A DNA stretch of 64,000 nucleotides from Rubrivivax albus. GTDB lineage: Bacteria > Pseudomonadota > Gammaproteobacteria > Burkholderiales > Burkholderiaceae_C. The position numbers and the translations under genes are program-made. The notes beneath the pieces were generated by a model. That model worked only from the letters and a program-made list of their open reading frames with translations. It did no database searches and was not told where the DNA came from. Positions 43,300 through 52,076 of this stretch are shown in pieces (positions within the stretch are counted from its first letter, which is position 1; every line of letters starts with the position of its first letter). Location of the stretch: assembly GCF_004016515.1 (NCBI RefSeq), contig NZ_SACT01000007.1, positions 1 to 64,000 on the forward strand, written 5' to 3'.

Positions 43300-44474
43300 G
43301 TCGTCTCTCCGGTTCGGGTAGCCACGGGATCGGCCACGAGGGGGGCGTTGTCGGCCGGTGCGTCGACCCCGGGCGACGCACGCAGGCGGGCGAGAAATCG
43401 GCGATCGATGCGGTCCTTCCAGGCCCAGGCCCACGCACCTTCGGCGCCGAATCGGCCTCGGGCGGCGATGGCGCGCCGGTCGCCGGTGGCCAGCAGGGTC
43501 AGAAAGTGCCGCTGCGGGCGATGTCGCTGAAACGTGCCACCGGCGCTGCAGGCCGTCAGCAGGTTGTGCGTCAGGACCGGCCCCATCCGCACGGCGTGCA
43601 CACCGGCCTTCGGCAGCGGTCTGCCGGGCCAGCTGGCACAGTCACCGGTGGCGAAGATCTGCGGATGCGAGACCGAGCGCAGATGGATGTCGATGGCCAC
43701 GAAGCCATCGTCATCGACCGCCAGTGCACCGCGCCGCGACGGATCCAGCTGCCAGTCGTGGGCCTGGGCGCCGGTGGCCCACAGCACCACGTCGCTGCTG
43801 CGGTCCACGGCGTCGCACCAGCTGCTGCCCAGCTGCACGGTGACCCCGGCGCGGTCCAGCGCACGCAACGCGGCCCGGCGAGCAGCCGGCGCCAGGCCTG
43901 GCAGCACCGATGTCCCACGCACCAGCCAGCCGCCCTGCACCACCCGATCCGGACGCAGCTGGCGCAAGCGCTGCAGCAGGGCCAGCAGCGCTTCGAAGCC
44001 GGCGGCGCCGCCACCGACGGCCGTGACGACGAACGGCTGCTCGCCGCGGTCCGCCTGCCATGCGGCCAGCAAGGCCTGCACGCGCGTGTGCAACGCCGAC
44101 AGCGGTCTCAGCGGCAGCATCTGCGCGTGCCGCGCCGCGGGCGGGCGCAGCGTCGAGCCCAGGTTCAATGACAACAGGTCGTAGTCGAGCGCGTCGCCGT
44201 CCTGCAGGAACACACGCCGGCGCGCCGGGTCCAGCGCCTGCACCTCGCCCTGACGCCAATGCGCGCCCGCGGCCCTGGCCAGGGGTGGGAAGTCGACGGC
44301 AATGTCGCCGTAGGTGTACAGCCCCGCCAGCCAACCGGGCACCATGCCGGAGTACGGCGCCAGAGGCTCCGGCGACACCACCACGACCTCGACAGCGGTC
44401 GGTCGGCGCTGCGCCATCGCTCGCAGCACCAGGGCATGGGCGTGTCCGGCGCCGGCCAGCACCAGGCGCTTCAC
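43296..44474 (-). CDS. FAD-dependent pyridine nucleotide-disulfide oxidoreductase-like protein
   Basis: This 392-residue flavoprotein has an N-terminal dinucleotide-binding start LVLAGAGHAHALVLRAMA, a second VTAVGGGAAGFEALLALLQR and FAD-binding IFATGDCASWPGRP. It resembles the NDH-like family found fused to selenophosphate synthetase in some bacteria and beside PhnD-like selenate transporters. No CxxxxC disulfide is evident, so it may act as an NAD(P)H-quinone or metalloid reductase. The GTG start overlaps the preceding stop (GTGA). It is coupled to the transporter genes. Confidence 0.82.
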   Translation of the reverse strand: MKRLVLAGAGHAHALVLRAMAQRRPTAVEVVVVSPEPLAPYSGMVPGWLAGLYTYGDIAVDFPPLARAAGAHWRQGEVQALDPARRRVFLQDGDALDYDLLSLNLGSTLRPPAARHAQMLPLRPLSALHTRVQALLAAWQADRGEQPFVVTAVGGGAAGFEALLALLQRLRQLRPDRVVQGGWLVRGTSVLPGLAPAARRAALRALDRAGVTVQLGSSWCDAVDRSSDVVLWATGAQAHDWQLDPSRRGALAVDDDGFVAIDIHLRSVSHPQIFATGDCASWPGRPLPKAGVHAVRMGPVLTHNLLTACSAGGTFQRHRPQRHFLTLLATGDRRAIAARGRFGAEGAWAWAWKDRIDRRFLARLRASPGVDAPADNAPLVADPVATRTGETT

Positions 44475-45106
44475 GACGTGGGCTCCGGTGCCGCCCCGGG
44501 CACGCCCCAGTGCGGGGGGAGGTGCTCCAGGTCGGCCGGCTCGTCGACGTCGGCCACTGGTGGCAGTTCGATCCAGCGCGCCCCGGCAGCCTGCAGCCGG
44601 CGCCGCGTATCGGCCATGACCTGGTCGTGGCTCCAGCGCATGCCGTCGAACCAGCGCGGGTCGGCCCGCCGCAGGCCCACGAGCGCGTAGCCGCCGTCCT
44701 GCGCCGGCACGAAGACCGCGTCGGTCTCGCGCAGCGCCTGCGCCGCCGTGCGCAGCATCCGGGCGTCCAGCGCCGGCGCATCGGTGCCGATGACGATGGC
44801 GCGGCCGTGGCGGGACAGGACGCGCATGAAGCAGCGGTGCATGCGCAAGCCCAGGTCCCCGTCGCCCTGTGCCGTGAGCGCGGCGCCGGCGGCTCGCGCC
44901 GCCTCCATCAGCGCGGGGTGGGCAGTGTCCGGTGCGGCGCACAGTTCGACCGGGCCCACGTCGGCGGCCACCGCCTGCGCCAGCGTGTGCTCGAGCATGC
45001 GCGCAGCCAGCTTCGCAGCGCCGTCGGCACCCAGGGCCGGAATCAGGCGCGTCTTGGCCAGACCAGCCACGGGCGCCTTGGCGAAGACAACCACGATCGC
45101 ACTCAA
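44471..45106 (-). CDS. CofC-like glycosyltransferase of the arsenosugar type (TIGR04282-like)
   Basis: This 211-residue protein has a nucleotide-sugar-binding start IVVVFAKAPVAGLAKTRLIP and GRAIVIGTDAPALDARML, typical of the CofC/MobA-like small transferases that NCBI links to arsenosugar biosynthesis. Its closest associates in many genomes are the TIGR04283 transferase and ArsS, both adjacent here. TTG at 45106 overlaps the previous stop (TTGA). No better start exists with normal length. It probably activates or transfers the sugar or glycerol part (inference). Confidence 0.85.
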   Translation of the reverse strand: MSAIVVVFAKAPVAGLAKTRLIPALGADGAAKLAARMLEHTLAQAVAADVGPVELCAAPDTAHPALMEAARAAGAALTAQGDGDLGLRMHRCFMRVLSRHGRAIVIGTDAPALDARMLRTAAQALRETDAVFVPAQDGGYALVGLRRADPRWFDGMRWSHDQVMADTRRRLQAAGARWIELPPVADVDEPADLEHLPPHWGVPGAAPEPTS

Positions 45107-45780
45107 CGGTAGGCCTCCGCCAGGGCCGTCGCCGAGTCGCCACGCCAGTAGCGCCAGCGCAGGCGCCACATCAGGAAGATCGTCGACCAGACGCCACGCT
45201 GCTCCCAGCGTCGGCCGGACGTGACGACCCGCGCCGTCAGGCATGCGGGTGCCGCCCGGCGCTTGAGCCGGCGGCAGATCTCAACGTCCTCCATCAGCGG
45301 CTGACGCGGGAACCCGCCGACCTGCTCGAAGGCCTCGCGCGTGACGAAGATCGCCTGGTCCCCGGTGGCAATGCCGGTCCACCGCGAACGCCGGTTCATT
45401 GCCGCGGCGACGATGCGCAGCATCCAGGGCCGGCCAGCGATCCGGACGTCGAACCGGCCCCAGCACGCGCCGGACGACACGGCCTGCAACACCTGCGCAA
45501 GCGCATCCACGGGCAGCCGGGTGTCGGCATGCAGGAACAGCAGCACCGGCCCGCGGGCGCTGGCTGCGCCGGCGTTCATCTGCGCAGCGCGGCCACGCGG
45601 CGCCATCACCAGCTGGTCGACCCAGGGCACCGCCCGGGCAGGCGTGCCGTCCAGGCTGCCGCCGTCGACCACGACGAGCTCGACGCCGCGCTGGCGCAGC
45701 GGCTGCAAGGCCCGCAACGCGGCGTCGATGCCGGCGGCTTCGTCCAGGGTCGGGATCACGATCGACAGTGCGGGCGTCAT
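45103..45780 (-). CDS. Family 2 glycosyltransferase of the arsenosugar type (TIGR04283-like)
   Basis: This 225-residue GT-A fold enzyme has SIVIPTLDEAAGIDAALRAL, LVVVDGGSLDGT, a DXD-like LLFLHADTRLP and a later GDQAIFVTREAFEQVGGFP with MEDVEICRRL. It belongs to a compact GT2 subfamily repeatedly found with ArsS and the CofC-like protein. C-terminal RWEQRGVWSTIFLMWRLRWRY suggests membrane-surface contact. It overlaps both neighbours by four bases. Confidence 0.88.
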   Translation of the reverse strand: MTPALSIVIPTLDEAAGIDAALRALQPLRQRGVELVVVDGGSLDGTPARAVPWVDQLVMAPRGRAAQMNAGAASARGPVLLFLHADTRLPVDALAQVLQAVSSGACWGRFDVRIAGRPWMLRIVAAAMNRRSRWTGIATGDQAIFVTREAFEQVGGFPRQPLMEDVEICRRLKRRAAPACLTARVVTSGRRWEQRGVWSTIFLMWRLRWRYWRGDSATALAEAYR

Positions 45781-46625
45781 CGGCTGTCGTTGAGTGCCCA
45801 GTCGTAGTCGTCGAAGACGATCTCCACCTGGCCGGCGGCGATGCGTGCGCGGTCGGCCGGGTCATCGGCCAGAAGCTGCGCGTGGCGGCCCGCAAAGGCC
45901 GCCAGCGAACCGATGCCCCGGTGGCCAAGGCGGAAGTCCTCCCCGTACCATTCGAAGATCTTCGACAGCACCAGCCGCTGGCGCCGGGCATCGAAACGGT
46001 TGCGCGACCGGTCGCTCATGAAGCGCACGGTCTGCTCGTCGAGCTGCTTGTCCAGCCGCGCGCCGACGAATGCCTCCTCGCGCAGCGCCGGGCAGCCGAT
46101 GCTCGCGCAGTTGACCGCGAAATGCACGCGCGGGTCGTCGTAGTCGCCGCGCCTGCGCAGCATGGCGTGTTCGATGTCGTCGAGCGATACCGTCTTGCCA
46201 AGCAGCGGAATCCAGCGTGGCGCCCAGGGGCTGCTGAACAGGCTGCCCAGGTCCTTGATCGACTTCAGCGCCGGATAGCGCGTGAGGATGAGTTCCACCG
46301 TCCACGCGTTGTAGGCGTTGATGAGGAAGGCCTGCCGTTGCGCCTTTGGCCAAGCCGCGAATTCCGCGGGCGAGACGGCACTCAGGCTGTCCAGGTAGGC
46401 CTTCAGCGCCTGTCGATCCGCCGCGAAGCCGGCATAGTCGACCTGGGTGGCCTGCCCGTTGCGCAGCAGGTGCACGTGGCGGCGCAGCAGCGCGGTCCAG
46501 GCGGCGTGTTCGGCGTCGAAGGACGCTGCACGTGCCCATGGCTGCGCCCAAGGGCCGATCGATACCCCCACGGCCAGCAGCCAGTCGCGGCGGCTGGGGC
46601 CGCGGACCTGTCGGCGCCCGTTCAT
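45777..46625 (-). CDS. DUF547 domain protein, secreted
   Basis: This 282-residue protein has a twin-arginine-like leader (PSRRDWLLAVGVSIGPWAQP). The DUF547 domain (about 55-240) contains QAFLINAYNAWTVELIL, DDIEHAMLRRR, and HFAVNCASIGCPALREEAF. Function is unknown. The conserved His/Cys residues hint at a transglutaminase- or thioredoxin-associated enzyme fold. Its coupling in this operon (ATGA overlaps on both sides) and presence in similar loci suggest a periplasmic role in the pathway. Confidence 0.87.
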   Translation of the reverse strand: MNGRRQVRGPSRRDWLLAVGVSIGPWAQPWARAASFDAEHAAWTALLRRHVHLLRNGQATQVDYAGFAADRQALKAYLDSLSAVSPAEFAAWPKAQRQAFLINAYNAWTVELILTRYPALKSIKDLGSLFSSPWAPRWIPLLGKTVSLDDIEHAMLRRRGDYDDPRVHFAVNCASIGCPALREEAFVGARLDKQLDEQTVRFMSDRSRNRFDARRQRLVLSKIFEWYGEDFRLGHRGIGSLAAFAGRHAQLLADDPADRARIAAGQVEIVFDDYDWALNDSR

Positions 46626-48787
46626 GCACGCTCCCACGCGTGGTAACGCCCGACCCATTCCAGCAACCGGGCCGGCGCGTGCGCCCGCTTCCATTCGCCA
46701 GCCACGTACTTGTTGGCCTCCGCCAACGTGGGGTAGGTGTGGATCGTGCCGAGGATCTTGTTCAAGCCGAGACCATGTTTCATCGCCAGCACGTATTCCG
46801 CCAGCAGGTCACCGGCATGCTCACCGACGATGGTGACGCCCAGAATGCGGTCCTTGCCCGGCACCGTGAGCACCTTGACGAAGCCATGGGCCGTGCCGTC
46901 GGCGATCGCGCGATCGAGGTCATCGAGGCCGTAGCGTGTCACTTCGAATGCGATGCCGCGTTCCCGGGCCTCCGTCTCGCTTAGGCCCACACGCGCCACC
47001 TCGGGATCGGTGAACGTCGCCCAGGGGATCACCCGGTAGTCCGCCTTGAACTTCCGGAAGCGCCCGAAAAGGGCGTTGACTGCGGCATACCAGGCCTGGT
47101 GAGCCGCCGTGTGCGTGAACTGGTACGGGCCGGCGACATCACCGACGGCATAGATGTTGGGGTACAGCGTCTGCAGATGGTCGTTGGTCTCGATGGTCCT
47201 GCGGCTCGTCAGCGGCAGCCCCAGTTCCTCGAGCCCGTAGCCCGTGACCCGGGGGCTGCGACCGACAGCGCACAACAACTCGTCGAACGGAATCACGACC
47301 TCGTGACCGTCGTGTGTTGCGATCAGCCGCTTCTCGCCGCCCTGACGTTCAACCCGGGTGGCCTGATGACCGGTGAGCACCTGCACGCCGTCGGCACGCA
47401 GCGAGGCGGCCACCAGATCCGACACCTCCGGATCCTCGCGCACCATGATGCGCGGCGCCATCTCCACCTGCGTGACTTCACTGCCCAGGCGCGCGAAGCT
47501 TTGCGCCAGTTCCGAGCCAATGGGCCCGCCGCCCAGCACCACGAGGCGCCGGGGCAGTTCGGTGAGCCCCCAGACCGTGTCGCTGGTCAGGCAACCGACC
47601 TCTGCCAGCCCCGGGATCGGCGGCACGAACGGGCTCGCGCCCGCTGCGATGACGATGGCACGCGTGCTCAGGGCCTGCACCTTGCCGTCCGCTCCCGTCA
47701 CCTCCACCGTCCACGGGCTGGTGATGCGCGCATGCCCTTGCAGCACCTCCACGCCGAGACTCGTGTATCGCTCGACCGAGTCGTGCGGCGCGATGTCCTT
47801 GACCACTTGCTGCACGCGCTGCATGACGGCCGCAAAGTCCACCCGCCCACCGGCGTCGGCCACGCCGAGCTCGTGCGCCTTGCCGAGCTGCTTCGCCAGT
47901 TTGGCCGACCGGATCAGGGCCTTGCTGGGCACGCATCCGAAGTTCAGGCAGTCGCCGCCCATCCGGTGGCCCTCGACCAGGGTGACCTTGGCCTTGACTG
48001 CTGCGGCGATGTAGGCCGAGACCAGCCCGCCGGCACCGGCGCCAATGACCACCAGGTTCCGGTCGAATCTGCGCGGTCGGGGCCAACGGGCGTACAACTT
48101 GCGCTGGCGGACCCAGGCCACCACCGCCTTGGCGACCAGCGGAAACAGACCCAGCAGGATGAAGCTGACCAACAATCCGGGCGACAGGATGTCCGACGGC
48201 GACTGGATCGCGCCCAGCTGGGTGCCGGCGTTCACGTAAACCACCGTGCCCGCGAGCATGCCGACCTGGCTGACCGCATAGAAGCGGGCTGCGCCGATTG
48301 GCGTCAGCCCCATCACCAGATTGACCAGCCAGAACGGGAATACCGGCACCAGGCGGAGCGTGAGCAGGTAGAACACGCCGTCCCTGCGCATGCCATCGTT
48401 GACCGGTGCCAGGGCCTGGGCGAAGCGCGACTGGACGACGTCGCGCAGCAGGTAACGGGCCACCAGAAACGCCAGCAGGGCGCCGACACTGGATGCAAAG
48501 CTGACCAGCAGCAGCCCCCAACCCAGACCGAACATGGCACCGGCCGCCAGGGTGAGGACCACCGCACCCGGGATCGAGAGCGCCGCCGCAGCCACGTAGA
48601 CCACGAAGAACGCGGCGGCCGTGCGCAGGGGTTCGGCCGCCACTAGGGCCTGCAGCGCATCGCGGCTGCCCTTGAGTTGTTCCAGCGTGAGGAGGTGGCC
48701 GAGGTCGTAGTGGCGCCACGCCCAGGCCAGGACCATGGCCAGCAGTGCGACACCCGCCCACAGCGGGGTCTTGGAGCGCCGCGCCAT
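46622..48787 (-). CDS. TVP38/TMEM64 membrane domain fused to FAD disulfide reductase
   Basis: This 721-residue protein is a fusion. Residues 1-235 form a TVP38/TMEM64 (DedA-like) membrane domain with about six helices and the LRLVPVFPFWLVNLVMGLTP motif. Residues 243-715 are a class I pyridine nucleotide-disulfide oxidoreductase (mercuric reductase/dihydrolipoamide dehydrogenase-like). The latter has GAGAGGLVSAYIAAAVKAKV, redox motif GGDCLNFGCVPSKAL, GGGPIGSELAQ, YAVGDVAG and the C-terminal dimer motif HTYPTLAEANK. The terminal CC of mercuric reductase is absent. It is likely to reduce a low-molecular thiol or metalloid at the membrane. Confidence 0.9.
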   Translation of the reverse strand: MARRSKTPLWAGVALLAMVLAWAWRHYDLGHLLTLEQLKGSRDALQALVAAEPLRTAAAFFVVYVAAAALSIPGAVVLTLAAGAMFGLGWGLLLVSFASSVGALLAFLVARYLLRDVVQSRFAQALAPVNDGMRRDGVFYLLTLRLVPVFPFWLVNLVMGLTPIGAARFYAVSQVGMLAGTVVYVNAGTQLGAIQSPSDILSPGLLVSFILLGLFPLVAKAVVAWVRQRKLYARWPRPRRFDRNLVVIGAGAGGLVSAYIAAAVKAKVTLVEGHRMGGDCLNFGCVPSKALIRSAKLAKQLGKAHELGVADAGGRVDFAAVMQRVQQVVKDIAPHDSVERYTSLGVEVLQGHARITSPWTVEVTGADGKVQALSTRAIVIAAGASPFVPPIPGLAEVGCLTSDTVWGLTELPRRLVVLGGGPIGSELAQSFARLGSEVTQVEMAPRIMVREDPEVSDLVAASLRADGVQVLTGHQATRVERQGGEKRLIATHDGHEVVIPFDELLCAVGRSPRVTGYGLEELGLPLTSRRTIETNDHLQTLYPNIYAVGDVAGPYQFTHTAAHQAWYAAVNALFGRFRKFKADYRVIPWATFTDPEVARVGLSETEARERGIAFEVTRYGLDDLDRAIADGTAHGFVKVLTVPGKDRILGVTIVGEHAGDLLAEYVLAMKHGLGLNKILGTIHTYPTLAEANKYVAGEWKRAHAPARLLEWVGRYHAWERA

Positions 48788-49797
48788 CAGCGGGCCCCGC
48801 CAGCGGCAAGCGTCGTCGTCTCGGCCGCCACGGCGTCATCCAGTGCGCCGCCGCAACTGCTGCCCTGCCCCGCCGTGCACCCGTAGCAGTGATCGGCCAC
48901 GCGGATGGCGTGCCCCGCCGGGTCGTGCCGCAGCAGGTCCCGCAGGTGCGGCCGAGGCACGCTGCCCAGACGCGTGCGTAGCCCCAGCATCTGGTTGAAG
49001 TCGCAGTCGTAGAGGTCGCCCTGCCAGTCGACGCTGACCATCGACCGACACATCACGGTGGCCAGGTTGTCGTCGCGTGAAGCGTCTCGCAGCAGCTTCA
49101 TGTAGGCCTGAAACCCGCCCTTGCTGATCAAGGTGCTGCCGAAGCGCTGGATGGGCATGTTGGCCAGCGCGAAGAGCCGGTCGAACCGGATGCCGAAGTG
49201 CTGCAGCAACTCGCGCTTGTAGTCGGCCTCCAGGGCCGCCTGAGGCGGCGGCAGCACGGGCCCTTGCGGGTTGTAGACGAGGTTGAGCACCAGACCGCGT
49301 GCGGGATCCCCGTATCCCAGCGCATTGAGCTGTCGAAGCCCGGCGATGCTGCGGTCGAAGGCGCCGTCGCCACGCTGTCGGTCGACATTGGCCGGCGAGT
49401 AGCAGGGCAGCGACGCCGTCACCTCCACCCCATGTGCCGCGAGAAAGGCCGCCAGATCCTCCTGCCCGGGTTCGGACAGGATGGTCAGGTTGCAGCGGTC
49501 GATCACTCGCACCCCGATGTCTCGGGCGGCGTGCACAAGGCGACGAAAGTGGGGGTTGAGCTCGGGCGCACCGCCCGTGAGGTCCAGGGTGCCGACGCGA
49601 CGGGCACGCAACACCTCGAGCACGAGATCGACGGTCTCGGCGGCCATGACCTCGGTACGCTGCGGGCTCGCAGCCACATGGCAATGCAGGCAACTCTGGT
49701 TGCAGCGATAGCCGAGGTTCACCTGCAAGGTTTCCAGCACGCGCCGGCGCAGGGGGGGGAAGTCGGTGGCAGCCAGCAGCGGCAGCGTGTCGTGCAT
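48787..49797 (-). CDS. arsS: Radical SAM enzyme ArsS (arsenosugar biosynthesis)
   Basis: This 336-residue radical SAM protein has cluster motif CNQSCLHC (residues about 34-41), LDLTGGAPELNPHF, and a Cys-rich C-terminal domain (MCRSMVSVDWQGDLYDCDFN, HCYGCTAGQGSSCGG), as in the ArsS/DUF3641 family. ArsS uses SAM to attach 5'-deoxyadenosyl to dimethylarsinite, the committed arsenosugar step. Some orthologues are selenoproteins; this one uses Cys. It overlaps the TVP38 fusion gene by one base (TGATG). ATG at 49797 was chosen because conservation starts there. Confidence 0.9.
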   Translation of the reverse strand: MHDTLPLLAATDFPPLRRRVLETLQVNLGYRCNQSCLHCHVAASPQRTEVMAAETVDLVLEVLRARRVGTLDLTGGAPELNPHFRRLVHAARDIGVRVIDRCNLTILSEPGQEDLAAFLAAHGVEVTASLPCYSPANVDRQRGDGAFDRSIAGLRQLNALGYGDPARGLVLNLVYNPQGPVLPPPQAALEADYKRELLQHFGIRFDRLFALANMPIQRFGSTLISKGGFQAYMKLLRDASRDDNLATVMCRSMVSVDWQGDLYDCDFNQMLGLRTRLGSVPRPHLRDLLRHDPAGHAIRVADHCYGCTAGQGSSCGGALDDAVAAETTTLAAGGAR

Positions 49798-49940
49798 GAT
49801 CAGCGGAGGGGAAAACCCCGGGGGCGGAGCGTCTCGGACGCGAACCCAGGCTTGGTCGCAGGGCCCCCTGCAATCCTTACAGCGATGGTCGACGCCGCCT
49901 CGGGCCGTCGCCGGAGACGCGGTCTCCCGCCTGCTGTTGG

Positions 49941-50249
49941 TCAGCCGCCACCGCGCTGGGTGGCGAGATCGAACCGGCGTTGCACCGCATGCCGGCCGGC
50001 TGCGTCGAAACCGACGTAGCGGAAGTGCACCACCAGCACGGGGATCTGCAGCAGCGCGATGCGCCGTGGCGGGCGCGACTGCCAGGACAGTTCGAGCACG
50101 GCGCCGCCAAAGTTCGCCACGGCCTTGGACGCCTGCGCGTCCACACGCAGATCGGCCCCGGACAGCGCCTTCGGCAGCACGGCCAGCAGGTCGGCCGTGG
50201 TGCACCCCATCTCGCGCGAGAAATCCGGCGGCACGCTGTCCGGCGTCAC
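49941..50249 (-). CDS. Small uncharacterised protein coupled to the binding-protein gene
   Basis: This 102-residue protein starts at GTG 50249, overlapping the solute-binding-protein stop (GTGA). No signal peptide or membrane helix is visible. The sequence (MGCTTADLLAVLPKALSGAD, GAVLELSWQSRPPRRIALLQ, VVHFRYVGFDAAGRHAVQRRF) suggests a compact alpha/beta domain of one beta sheet. I recognise no family. It precedes arsS by 143 bases and may belong to the same transcript. Similar short frames near ArsS would support a pathway role. Confidence 0.6.
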   Translation of the reverse strand: MTPDSVPPDFSREMGCTTADLLAVLPKALSGADLRVDAQASKAVANFGGAVLELSWQSRPPRRIALLQIPVLVVHFRYVGFDAAGRHAVQRRFDLATQRGGG

Positions 50250-51877
50250 CGCGGGGCCACCTTGAACCACTTGAAGAAGAGGAAGTTGTCGGCCCGTTGC
50301 ACGGCGGTGACGGTGTCGCGGACGCCCCAGCTCAGGAATTGCTGGTGCAGCGGCAGATGGCCGAATTCGTCCCGGTGCTGCGCCAGCGCCCGGCCGAGCA
50401 ACGCCGTGCGCCGCTGGACATCGGTCTCGGCCTGCGCGGCGTCGATCAGTGCGTCGGTCTCAGGGTGGCTGTAGGCGCCCAGGTTCCACTGACCGCGCGG
50501 CGGTGCGGGTGTGCCCACCAGCGCAAAGAGCGCGTTGTGCGCGTCGTAGCCGGCGGGTGACCATCCCGCCATGAAGAAGCTGGTGTCGCGCCGCAGCACC
50601 TTGGGAAAGTACGTGGCCTTGGGCTGGGCCTGCACACGCACCCGCACGCCGACCCGAGCCAGCTGCGCGGCCACGGCCTGGCAGATCTCGCTGTCGTTCA
50701 CGTAGCGGTCGTTGGGGCAGTCGAGCGTGATGTCGAAGCCGTCGCCATAACCGGCCTCGGCCAGCAGACGGCGCGCCGCCGCCGGGTCGTGCGGCACCCG
50801 CCTGTCGAGCGTCGCGTCCCAGCCGCGAATGCCCGGCGCAACCATCAGCCCGGCCGGTCGCGCAGCACCGCGCATCAGCTTGTCGACGATGGTGTCCACG
50901 TCGACCGCCTGCGCAAACGCCTGCCGCACACGCTTGTCCTTGAACGGGTTGCGCCCCTTCACGCTGGCATACAGCAGTTCGTCGCGCCGCTGGTCGAAGC
51001 CCAGGAACACCACGCGCGACTCCGGCCCCTGCAGCACCTTGGCACCGGGCTGTCGGCTCACGCGGGGCACGTCCTGTAAGGGCAGCGGGTCGATCAGGTC
51101 GACCTCGCCGGAGACCAGCGCCGCCACACGGGTGGCGTCGTTGGCCACCGGGGTGAACACCACTTCCTCGACGTTGCCCTCGACGGCCCCCCAGTAGCCT
51201 CGGTGACGGACCAGGGTCGTGCGCACGCCGGGCTGGCGTTCGCGCAGCCGGTAGGGGCCGGTGCCGTTGGCGCGGAAGGACGCGGCGTTCTCCACACCCT
51301 TGCGGCGATCCACCGGGCGCTGCGCGCCCTGCTGCTCGGCCCAGCGAGCACTCATCATGTACAGCGACGTGATCAGGTCCGGCAGGATGGGGTTGGGCAC
51401 CCGCGTCTCCACGTCCACGGTGAAGGCGTCGACCTTGCGCACGGCCGTCACCGTGGCCACCTGGCTGCGCATGTCGGAACCGTCGCCACGCGCACGCTCG
51501 ATGGAGAAGACGACGTCGTCGGCATCGAAAGCTGCGCCGTCGTGAAAGCGCACCCCGCGCCGGAGCTCGAATCGCCAGACGTTGGGCGATATGAGGGACC
51601 AGCGCGTGGCAAGCGCGGGCTGCAGCTCGAGCTGCTTGCCGCGCGTGACCAGCGGTTCGTAGACGTTACCCAGGAACGACAGCTGAACCGCCTCGGCCAG
51701 CGAGTGCGGGTCCATCGACAGCGCATCGCCCTGGGTGGCCACCCGCAGCGTCGCCGACTGCGCCCCGGCGGCGACCAGCACCAGCGCCGACACCAGCAAA
51801 GCCTGCATGGCCTGCACGAGCCGCGGCGCGCGCCCGCCGGGCGCTTGATGCACGCTGGAAATGCGGTCGAGTTTCAT
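50246..51877 (-). CDS. DppA/NikA-type extracytoplasmic solute-binding protein
   Basis: This 543-residue precursor has a signal peptide (QALLVSALVLVAAGAQSA) and a family 5 binding fold: TLRVATQGDALSMDPHSLAE, FELRRGVRFHDGAAFDADDV, VVFSIERARG and FKDKRVRQAFAQAVD. Such proteins bind oligopeptides, nickel, glutathione or opines. No permease or ATPase genes of this transporter class are nearby, so it may be an orphan receptor. ATG at 51877 is preferred over 51892. It sits between the peroxidase-like gene and arsS in the same direction. Confidence 0.87.
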   Translation of the reverse strand: MKLDRISSVHQAPGGRAPRLVQAMQALLVSALVLVAAGAQSATLRVATQGDALSMDPHSLAEAVQLSFLGNVYEPLVTRGKQLELQPALATRWSLISPNVWRFELRRGVRFHDGAAFDADDVVFSIERARGDGSDMRSQVATVTAVRKVDAFTVDVETRVPNPILPDLITSLYMMSARWAEQQGAQRPVDRRKGVENAASFRANGTGPYRLRERQPGVRTTLVRHRGYWGAVEGNVEEVVFTPVANDATRVAALVSGEVDLIDPLPLQDVPRVSRQPGAKVLQGPESRVVFLGFDQRRDELLYASVKGRNPFKDKRVRQAFAQAVDVDTIVDKLMRGAARPAGLMVAPGIRGWDATLDRRVPHDPAAARRLLAEAGYGDGFDITLDCPNDRYVNDSEICQAVAAQLARVGVRVRVQAQPKATYFPKVLRRDTSFFMAGWSPAGYDAHNALFALVGTPAPPRGQWNLGAYSHPETDALIDAAQAETDVQRRTALLGRALAQHRDEFGHLPLHQQFLSWGVRDTVTAVQRADNFLFFKWFKVAPR

Positions 51878-52076
51878 GCCCTGATCTTCCATGGCGGCAA
51901 ATCACGAAGGATCGCACAGGAACCGCAACACATGGCCCGCAGCCCGAGGTGCCCGAGGGCCGGTCGGCACGCCACCTGGCCCCCGGTCGGCCAGACCAGG
52001 GCAGCACCGCCCGGCCGTCCGACCGTGCCGCCACGCCCCTCGGAAGCAGCGAACAGCGTGAAGCCAGGTCTTCACT

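Noticed and set aside
48787-48789. TGA at the end of arsS as a selenocysteine codon
   Set aside because: The protein already has the full Cys-rich C-terminus, and the next gene starts within the stop (TGATG); no extended homologous frame follows.
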